DNA of 64,000 nt from Octodonta nipae. Lineage: Eukaryota > Arthropoda > Insecta > Coleoptera > Chrysomelidae. Positions 56,770 through 64,000 of this stretch are shown piece after piece. Both the position numbers and the translations under genes were made by a program. Location of the stretch: positions 102,411,869 to 102,475,868 of the forward strand of contig CM067220.1 in NCBI GenBank assembly GCA_034190945.1. The letters are read 5' to 3'. The notes beneath the pieces were generated by a model that searched no databases, was not told where the DNA came from, and saw nothing but the letters and a program-made list of their open reading frames with translations. How positions within the stretch are numbered: position 1 is the stretch's first letter; each line of letters opens with the position of its first letter.

Positions 56770-56895
56770 TCAAAAATTAGTGAACGTGCCTGGAGCCTTG
56801 ACCATAACATACAATTTAAAAATTTAACCATATTACACTAATATAAACATAATACAAAACGAAAACTGAAAGGGACTACTTTAATTTTATTAAAT
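56770..56895 (+). pseudogene. PLE C-terminal scrap
   Basis: ERAWSLDHNIQFKNLTIL at 56782 matches the segment after the GIY-YIG core (compare KHAWNLGHKIQFGNSTIL at 54.6 kb). It continues NTKRKLK. Only about 40 codons are left. Confidence 0.6.
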
Positions 56896-56929
56896 ATAGG
56901 GCGTTGCCCAACTCTTATAGATTAAATAA

Positions 56930-57222
56930 AGCGAAAATCTTAATACTAATCTTAGGAGCAAATTATAAAATTAAATGAAAATTAAAAAATTAAATTTCTC
57001 AAATGCGTCGTGTAATATATCAACTGAAAGGGCTCGTGATGATGAATACAAATATATTGTTCTAATACTTTTAAATTATGTTTTAAAGATATTATGGAAA
57101 ATATACAATAATCGACCATGCACTCCTTATCACAAACATTACTAAGACAAAAAATTTAAAAAAGAAATAGGCTTACAGGCCGTCCATTGAACTTTAAAGA
57201 AAAATTAAAGTGAACATTCTAA
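56930..57222 (+). repeat. One copy of the ~280-bp repeat
   Basis: GGAGCAAATTATAAAATTAA, then TATCAACTGAAAGGGCTCGT and ATTGAACTTTAAAG occur in the same order and orientation as in 1-1121. A Helitron end begins directly after it. Confidence 0.75.
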
Positions 57223-57350
57223 TCTCTATATATAAATAGGCAAAGACAAAACGGTTAGGTACCATTTTCTACTCTGTTTCTCAACCGGTTTTCTTTATTT
57301 TTGTTTTGTTTAGTAGCTACTTACGACCTTCAGAATGCTAAAATTTATTT
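57223..57350 (+). mobile_element. Helitron 5' end, second copy
   Basis: TCTCTATATATAAATAGGCA, AAGACAAAACGGTT, then TTTCTCAACCGGTTTTCTT, and TTGTTTTGTTTAGTAG match the first ~110 bp of the 21-kb Helitron. The 3' end was not found; no hairpin plus CTAG of the same type was seen before the hAT element at 58154. Confidence 0.7.
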
Positions 57351-58145
57351 ATAATATTGGTTCATTCATTAAATCACATATAATTAAAAAACATTATTTA
57401 CGTCCATACTGTCAATGACAAACGGATAACAGTAACAGTGTCGCCAGATTGCTTGGAGAGAAAATCGTATGATGGATTGACTCGAATGTGAAAGACGAAT
57501 TAAATTATACCAAAAAGTAAAAAAAATTGACCAGTTATTCTACATCGTCATGTTATTGAAACAGAACCCAGGAAAATTTATATTACAAAATAATGGCCAT
57601 TCATTAGGCTCTCGCAAGTTTGCAACTTTCATTGCTTTGTAAATATGGTTTGTCAAATAAAATAAGAATTATGTTCCAATTGGTGAATTTATTTCTGATA
57701 ATATTTTATTAATTTTAATGTTATACTGTCAATTTAAAAGATTCTTTTAATTTTTACCAGATAAATTTCATAAAGTTTGAATAAGATTACAAAAAATGTG
57801 AATTAATGCACTGATTGTAACATTCAAGACAAATAGTTAAATCTGGCAACCCTGAACTCAAGCCTTGATTTGAATTTTGACATTTCAGAATATTGTTTGG
57901 TGTAAGATTATTATAGCACGATGATAAAGGTAAGTTGTGTAAAGTTCAAGATTTCAGCATCATTCACTGCGAAAAGTTTTTAACAAATGTGAGTATTACT
58001 TATTTATCATTAATTAACAGCAGGTGCTCAAATTTCATTATATTTTCTATACAAAACAGAAATAGTCATTGCTTAATATGTATTTCATCTAAGGTAATGA
58101 AATTATAGTAAATCTTAAGATTTTGGTTTGAAGGTTTATTAATAT
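57351..58145. other. Probable Helitron interior or unassigned
   Basis: GCCAGATTGCTTGGAGAGAA at about 57451 is related in reverse to 49150. Otherwise AT-rich and unrecognised. Confidence 0.35.
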
Positions 58146-58153
58146 GTACTTAT

Positions 58154-60297
58154 TAGAGTATTTTTTAATATTCGCATTCGTATTCACGGTTATTCATGCG
58201 AATTTTTGGCGAATATGTTTGACCATGAAAAGCGTAAATATTATGATGTTACTCATTAGGAACATTGCACACTGTATAACTTACTTGTGATTTTAAAAGT
58301 TAAGTCTTACAGGTAGGACAGGTAGGTATTAACTTGTACTTGCAATGAGAAATAACGTTGTATGATGACATAAATGTCAACTACATATATACATTTCTTG
58401 TGGAATCCTGACATGTATATGTAATCAGGCAACAATTTAATTGCTAAATAAAATTAAGCAAGTTATGTGAGTTTCATAACATGGTTAGGGTTTTATGGAT
58501 AAATGAATTTCAAGATTTGGAAGTTTCAGGGAAAACTAGCTCACAGAGACTCAAAATCAGGGGTCATACTGCATATAACGCCGTTTCCTTGTGATTTCTA
58601 GGACAAAGAATTCTTAGGTTAACGAAAACCTGTCAACGAAATTATGATACAATCTTCTGGAGATTCAATCAGTTAAGGAGAGCGCAACTGATAAAGGTTC
58701 TCCACAATTGATGGTGTCACAGTGCTGACTTCATTTTTTAAATCAGTTTTAGAAACAAAATTGCAGACATATCTAAACTTTGATAAACCTTAAAAAATGC
58801 TGGTACTTTCTTGGGTCACACTTCTAGTTTTAAAAATAAGTATAAAGCTTCAATATTTGCAGATACAACAGGAGATCACGTTCAAGAATCTGTCAAAAAA
58901 TAATTGTTCTATTACACTATAAAGGTGCGTATGTTTTAAATCTCCGGATAACAAATTTTGCTTGGTTGGGTAGCGCTGCTAAATCCACAGACATCATTAT
59001 ATAGTTAGTGAACTTGGACCGTTGTCTAAAAAAACGGTTTATGGTGTTTCAAGTTACTTTTTTTTTTTGGTTGGTAGGAAAATATACAACTTATCGTGTT
59101 TGTAGAACGCTCAGACTAGCTGCAGGCCTTTTGTCAGAGCTGTAAACAGGCTGAAACTGGGGGGCGAAAACAAACCCTGAGCGATCGGACAATATAAAAT
59201 CGCTACAAATGCCCTAATTTAATTTCCAGTAAGGGCACAATGAATGTTTTGTATGTTTTTATATGGGACACAGCCTATAAAACCCCATTAGTTAGATAAA
59301 TTGTAATTAAAGCACCATAACTGTCCTACTTGCGTTCTTACACTCCTTGAGCATCTGCCTACTTTGCGCCCGCCTGGCAATTGTGATTGGTGAAATTTCT
59401 TAACAAAATTGGAAGTTGTGTTTTTTTTTTATTATATCGTCTAGCAACAAATTTTGGCATAACTCGCCATGTATCATAATCTAAATCTAATTTAAAGTAT
59501 TGATGCAAATTTTATCGTCATTAGCTAGTACCATTTCGCAGCTGTTAATTCAAATTAGTAGCGATAGCCAACGAAGTGAAATTTGTGTTTAGGCCTAGTT
59601 AATTTTGCAAAATAAGAGAAATTAGCTGTCAGGATGTTAAAACATACCTCGTCATAAGTCAGTTATTTTTTTACCAATTCTCATGCATTCAATCTCATTT
59701 TACTCAGAAATATACAAGCTTGCAGAATCTTATTTTTAAACCTGTACAAAGGTTAGACTCGTTCGTCACTTTGTTTTTGAAACTGATTTTTTTTAATATG
59801 TAAATGAGTCCATAAATAAGATAATAACCTATAACATGACAATAAAATTTCTTTTTTTTGGCAATCCATATAATTTTTGTTTTCATTTGACTCCATAAAT
59901 TTAATTATATAATTTTTCTGTTTAATTATAATCACTTCTTATAACTTCTCTCATAAATCAAAAAAACTTTTTTGGTTCACTCCAATATGATGACAGCTTA
60001 ACTGTGGAAAGAGCGTTGAGTGTGAGGGTTTGGTGTTAGTATACAAAATTTTGTGCTCATACATCTGTGAGACAACAAAGATTCCACAGCTATTTCAATT
60101 TATATATTAAAAATAGAAGAGTGGCTTTCTATAATGATTACGAAGCTCAATTAGGTATAATTTTTGATTAAAGCAAAATAAGTAAATTTTGATCTGATAT
60201 TCGCATTTGCATTGGTATTCGCGAATATTGGAAGAGAAAATTCGCATTCGCATTCGTATTCGGGAATATCGAAAATCGGACATTCGTTACATCCCTA
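58154..60297. mobile_element. hAT element, 2,144 bp, non-coding
   Basis: An exact 8-bp duplication GTACTTAT lies at 58146-58153 and 60298-60305. The left end is TAGAGTATTTTTTAATATTC, then GCATTCGTATTC. The right end, as complement, is TAGGGATGTAACGAATGTCC, with ATTCGCATTCGCATTCG subterminal repeats at 60240-60260. The first 10 bases of the two ends match only weakly, so the left end has decayed or differs, but the duplication and TTCGCATTCG repeats agree. No hAT transposase was found inside. A diverged MITE-like block lies at 58510-58680. Confidence 0.8.
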
Positions 60298-60734
60298 GTA
60301 CTTATGTAATGTAATTGTCGATATAACACCTTCATACCAGCTTTTAAGTTGCTTGATTTCATTTTCTGCTTACGAGCTGAAATCGCTAACTGTGAAATGC
60401 TAGAATGAATTTTTTCAGTCTCAAATCAAAAAATATTTTTGAAACATATAACTATTTCGAAAAGATTGTTGAGGAGGTCTTGAATTATTTTGTCTATTCA
60501 TGGGTTTTCTCTCCTCCAAATTTTTTCCTGTAACAGATAAGTATTTAAAAAATTGTATATGTAGAACAAAGTGTAGTAAGGCAATTTCGTAAAATTGCCC
60601 GGATTACTGGTTGTCTGTACAGAGATTCTTCCTCACAGTTTTTCTGAGAGAAAGAGATGTCTATAAAATGATCAACCAGTATTCCTGTATATAAGTAATG
60701 TATTGTATATTGTGTAATACTTATCTGTGTATGG

Positions 60735-60769
60735 AGACGTTTCAACTCCGAGTCTGGAGTCGTTGTCAA
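60735..60769 (-). ncRNA. Hammerhead-like motif, left arm
   Basis: Minus strand: TTGACAA, CG, then ACTCC, AGACTC, GGAGT (5-bp stem), T, GAAAC, GTC. Two bases differ from CUGANGA (first and sixth), the same two as in the 37668 motif. Identical to the right-arm copy. Confidence 0.5.
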
Positions 60770-60836
60770 TCGTTTAGTGTTGTTTTCGAGGCTTTTTTCT
60801 AAAAAATTTTCGCTTTGATTTTGAATTTATTGTTTG

Positions 60837-62258
60837 TCAAAAAATTTGACACTGACAATTTGTCGTTTGGCGATCACTTGACGCTGAGGTTACCGTTTTT
60901 TGTTCTGTTAGCAGTAAATTCTTCCAGTCCAAATGAAGGTCGGCTGAAGGTGCTCCGATTTCAGTGTTGTTTATCATCATACAGCTGGCTTCTTTAAGTT
61001 TTCTCTTTTTTAAGTTTTCTTCTTTCAACAAGATCTTTGTTTTATCCCAGTCTATCCTATGGCTGCCGGTGCTCGTTAATACATGATTGGCCAAATTTGA
61101 TTTGTCCACATGTCTTCTGGAAATGTTATATTGATGTTCTTTTTTCCTTACTTCTAAAGGTCTTGAAGTTTCACCGGTATAAGAATGGCCACAGTCACAC
61201 AAAACACTGTACACACAATTTTTAGAACTCTGGGTTGCGTTAAACGGTTTGGTATGTGTGAGGATAGAGCGCAAGGTATTATTTGTTTTAAAAACAGTTT
61301 TAACGCTGTATTTATTTCCTAACCGCTTAATTTTTTCCGATACACCTGGGATATATGGAATTATGTTCATAATTTGGTTGTCTGTTTGTGTTTGGTTGGT
61401 ATTAGTGTGATGGTTATTTGTGCTGGTTTGTTGTTGCGATTTTCTTTCTAACTGATTTATAGTTTTATTTATAAAGTCTTGGGGATATTCGTTTTGAAGT
61501 AGATGTTCTTTGATAATATTGACTTCTTTGTTAAAGATTTGGGTGGATGAAGATATGTTTTTTGCTCTATCATATAAGCACTTTACAACACCTTTCTTTA
61601 CATTTAAAGGATGGTTGGAGTGAAAATTCAAATATCTATTAGTATTTGTAGGTTTTCGATAAGTACTTGTACTTATTGTGTTGTTTGTTCTATCTATAAG
61701 TACATCAAGATAAGCAAGCAAGTTTATGCAAATTTTCCATCTCCATTGTAAATTTTATTGTGGGTTCTTGACTATTGATGTAATCTAGGAATGAGTGCAG
61801 TTCTTCAGCACCATACTCCCAAACCACAAAAATGTCATCAACGTATCTCCACCACACTTTTGGTTTATTTTTATATTTGCCTATGAATCTTTCTTCAAAA
61901 TATGTCATGAATATATTACTGATTATAGGAGATAAAGAAGAACCCATGGCCATACCAAATTCTTGTTTATAGAAATCTCCTTCAAATTGAAAATATGTAG
62001 TGTTTAAGCAAAGTTCGGTTAGTTCCATAATTGTGTCAATGTTTAGTTTTGTTTTGTTGTGTAAGGTAATATCTTGTTGTAATTTATTTTTTATAATTTG
62101 TAATGATTTATCAACAGGTACATTTGTAAAAAGACTAACTATGTCGAAACTTACTAGTATATCATTTCTGTTGATAATAATGCTTTTTAATTTTGTTAAA
62201 AAATCGTTAGTGTTTTTTAAATTGTTTGGATTATTTTCGTAAGGTTTAATTATATTTA
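60837..62258 (-). pseudogene. PLE reverse transcriptase/GIY-YIG, frameshifted copy
   Basis: Same protein as the right arm, broken by the 4-bp duplication at about 61712-61720. The upstream frame (MELTELC start at 62028, through YVDD) ends in ...HKLACLS, and the downstream frame (60837-61721) carries the linker and GIY-YIG domain. One substitution gives TQIF where the right arm has TQIL. A one-base shorter homopolymer changes the C-terminus: QKTVTSASS and onward here, against QKNGNLSVK on the right. It is not known which C-terminus is ancestral. Confidence 0.9.
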
Positions 62259-62285
62259 GTAAAAATTTTGATATGTTTTGTAATA
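62259..62285. other. 27-bp spacer of the inverted PLE pair
   Basis: GTAAAAATTTTGATATGTTT and seven further bases, not part of either arm. The ATG at 62273 that opens the right-arm frame lies here, so the first few residues are not PLE sequence. Confidence 0.85.
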
Positions 62286-63667
62286 TAAATATAATTAAAC
62301 CTTACGAAAATAATCCAAACAATTTAAAAAACACTAACGATTTTTTAACAAAATTAAAAAGCATTATTATCAACAGAAATGATATACTAGTAAGTTTCGA
62401 CATAGTTAGTCTTTTTACAAATGTACCTGTTGATAAATCATTACAAATTATAAAAAATAAATTACAACAAGATATTACCTTACACAACAAAACAAAACTA
62501 AACATTGACACAATTATGGAACTAACCGAACTTTGCTTAAACACTACATATTTTCAATTTGAAGGAGATTTCTATAAACAAGAATTTGGTATGGCCATGG
62601 GTTCTTCTTTATCTCCTATAATCAGTAATATATTCATGACATATTTTGAAGAAAGATTCATAGGCAAATATAAAAATAAACCAAAAGTGTGGTGGAGATA
62701 CGTTGATGACATTTTTGTGGTTTGGGAGTATGGTGCTGAAGAACTGCACTCATTCCTAGATTACATCAATAGTCAAGAACCCACAATAAAATTTACAATG
62801 GAGATGGAAAATTTGCATAAACTTGCTTATCTTGATGTACTTATAGATAGAACAAACAACACAATAAGTACAAGTACTTATCGAAAACCTACAAATACTA
62901 ATAGATATTTGAATTTTCACTCCAACCATCCTTTAAATGTAAAGAAAGGTGTTGTAAAGTGCTTATATGATAGAGCAAAAAACATATCTTCATCCACCCA
63001 AATCTTAAACAAAGAAGTCAATATTATCAAAGAACATCTACTTCAAAACGAATATCCCCAAGACTTTATAAATAAAACTATAAATCAGTTAGAAAGAAAA
63101 TCGCAACAACAAACCAGCACAAATAACCATCACACTAATACCAACCAAACACAAACAGACAACCAAATTATGAACATAATTCCATATATCCCAGGTGTAT
63201 CGGAAAAAATTAAGCGGTTAGGAAATAAATACAGCGTTAAAACTGTTTTTAAAACAAATAATACCTTGCGCTCTATCCTCACACATACCAAACCGTTTAA
63301 CGCAACCCAGAGTTCTAAAAATTGTGTGTACAGTGTTTTGTGTGACTGTGGCCATTCTTATACCGGTGAAACTTCAAGACCTTTAGAAGTAAGGAAAAAA
63401 GAACATCAATATAACATTTCCAGAAGACATGTGGACAAATCAAATTTGGCCAATCATGTATTAACGAGCACCGGCAGCCATAGGATAGACTGGGATAAAA
63501 CAAAGATCTTGTTGAAAGAAGAAAACTTAAAAAAGAGAAAACTTAAAGAAGCCAGCTGTATGATGATAAACAACACTGAAATCGGAGCACCTTCAGCCGA
63601 CCTTCATTTGGACTGGAAGAATTTACTGCTAACAGAACAAAAAAACGGTAACCTCAGCGTCAAGTGA
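62273..63667 (+). CDS. Penelope-like reverse transcriptase with GIY-YIG endonuclease, 5'-truncated
   Basis: 464 codons, open throughout. PLE proteins copy RNA at a nick made by their own endonuclease. Motif A is at 37-52 (DILVSFDIVSLFTNVP, catalytic D43). Motif B is at 105-120 (GMAMGSSLSPIISNIF begins at G106). Motif C is RYVDDIFVVW at 142-151 with D145 and D146. KP.NTNRYL.F.SNHP at 205-220 and a KGVV..LYDRAK helix at 225-236 belong to the thumb/linker. IPYIPGVSEKIKRLGNKYSV is at 303-322. The GIY-YIG domain runs from about 350: CVYSVLCDCGHSYTGETSRP (351-370), then EVRKKEH and SNLANHV. Cys351, Cys357 and Cys359 could bind zinc as in other PLEs. Full-length relatives are roughly 250 residues longer at the N-terminus, so finger motifs are missing; the start Met lies in the spacer. 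It is probably not functional alone, though unbroken. Confidence 0.9.
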   Translation: MFCNINIIKPYENNPNNLKNTNDFLTKLKSIIINRNDILVSFDIVSLFTNVPVDKSLQIIKNKLQQDITLHNKTKLNIDTIMELTELCLNTTYFQFEGDFYKQEFGMAMGSSLSPIISNIFMTYFEERFIGKYKNKPKVWWRYVDDIFVVWEYGAEELHSFLDYINSQEPTIKFTMEMENLHKLAYLDVLIDRTNNTISTSTYRKPTNTNRYLNFHSNHPLNVKKGVVKCLYDRAKNISSSTQILNKEVNIIKEHLLQNEYPQDFINKTINQLERKSQQQTSTNNHHTNTNQTQTDNQIMNIIPYIPGVSEKIKRLGNKYSVKTVFKTNNTLRSILTHTKPFNATQSSKNCVYSVLCDCGHSYTGETSRPLEVRKKEHQYNISRRHVDKSNLANHVLTSTGSHRIDWDKTKILLKEENLKKRKLKEASCMMINNTEIGAPSADLHLDWKNLLLTEQKNGNLSVK

Positions 63668-64000
63668 TCGCCAAACGACAAATTGTCAGTGTCAAATTTT
63701 TTGACAAACAATAAATTCAAAATCAAAGCGAAAATTTTTTAGAAAAAAGCCTCGAAAACAACACTAAACGATTGACAACGACTCCAGACTCGGAGTTGAA
63801 ACGTCTCCATACACAGATAAGTATTACACAATATACAATACATTACTTATATACAGGAATACTGGTTGATCATTTTATAGACATCTCTTTCTCTCAGAAA
63901 AACTGTGAGGAAGAATCTCTGTACAGACAACCAGTAATCCGGGCAATTTTACGAAATTGCCTTACTACACTTTGTTCTACATATACAATTTTTTAAATAC
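62286..64000 (+). mobile_element. PLE, right arm of an inverted pair
   Basis: 5'-truncated PLE reading outward to the right. It includes the coding region to 63667, a short 3' region, a hammerhead-like motif at 63772 and about 190 bp more to the window end. The element may continue beyond the window. With the left arm it forms a palindrome of at least 3.46 kb with a 27-bp centre. Confidence 0.9.
63772..63806 (+). ncRNA. Hammerhead-like motif, right arm
   Basis: TTGACAA, CG, ACTCC, AGACTC, GGAGT, T, GAAAC, GTC. About 105 bp after the stop codon, in the position of a downstream pLTR. Same two departures from the CUGANGA core as its mirror copy. Confidence 0.5.

Larger units (their letters stand above)
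60541..62258 (-). mobile_element. PLE, left arm of an inverted pair
   Basis: Reverse complement of 62286-64000, nearly identical. Differences I can see: a 4-bp duplication (GCAA) near 61712-61720, one base fewer in a T/A run near 60896, and at least one substitution (near 61545). It is 5'-truncated at the same point as the right arm. The outer limit is only a lower bound because its mirror is the window's last base. Confidence 0.9.

Noticed and set aside
62302..62544. 80-codon antisense frame duplicated in both arms
   Set aside because: It is the antisense shadow of the PLE reverse transcriptase.
63772..63996. 74-codon frame present in both PLE arms
   Set aside because: It overlaps the ribozyme-like motif and 3' region; duplication of the arms explains its appearance twice. 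No protein family resemblance.

Overview
This is AT-rich eukaryotic intergenic or intronic DNA, most likely from an insect. The support for that is a DD41D mariner-type transposase with an insect-style N-terminal DUF4817-like domain, DD34D mariner and piggyBac relics, Penelope-like elements (PLEs), Helitrons, and dispersed repeat heads (for example GACTTCCAAAAAGGAGGAGG) that I associate with insect genomes, Lepidoptera in particular. The order is a guess. I recognise no host protein-coding exon, no tRNA and no rRNA. What can be read is a dense, nested graveyard of transposable elements.

Layout. 0-4 kb: a ~280-bp tandem repeat holding a DD41D element whose transposase has only two in-frame TGA stops. 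4-4.6 kb: a PIF/Harbinger-like short element; its longer sister at 19.3-20.4 kb carries a MADF-like exon. 6-8 kb: foldback and TIR elements. 10-13.4 kb: a piggyBac transposase relic split by a 2.56-kb hAT element with an exact 8-bp target duplication. 15.2-17.5 kb: an old transposase relic hit by a deleted mariner, then LINE relics on both sides of a hAT-type MITE. 19-22.6 kb: two PLE long-terminal-like (pLTR) relics, one interrupted by the Harbinger element and the other by a 1,340-bp Helitron whose ends are proved by empty paralogous sites at 34.2, 34.5 and 20.9 kb. 24.8-25.1 kb: a LINE reverse transcriptase tail. 26-41 kb: copies of a long TIR family, two of them inverted about 10 kb apart, plus PLE pLTRs and a CAGGGTGG satellite. 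41.5-44.8 kb: a decayed PLE. 45.8-47.9 kb: a 2-kb CAGGGTGG satellite ending at a Helitron 3' terminus. 54-57 kb: two more PLE tails. 58.2-60.3 kb: a hAT element with an exact 8-bp duplication. 60.5-64 kb: a near-perfect 1.7-kb inverted duplication of a 5'-truncated PLE, head to head with a 27-bp spacer; the right arm encodes a 464-residue reverse transcriptase/GIY-YIG protein.

The unifying signal is the PLE component. PLE coding relics lie at five places, and nine or ten small hammerhead-ribozyme-like motifs (CUGANGA, short stem II, GAAAC) are scattered across the window, on both strands and in several unrelated sequence contexts. PLE pieces repeatedly occur as inverted, head-to-head pairs (20.8/21.2, 28.7/28.95, 34.2/34.5 and 60.5/64 kb). 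All calls are by eye from sequence; no database search was run.
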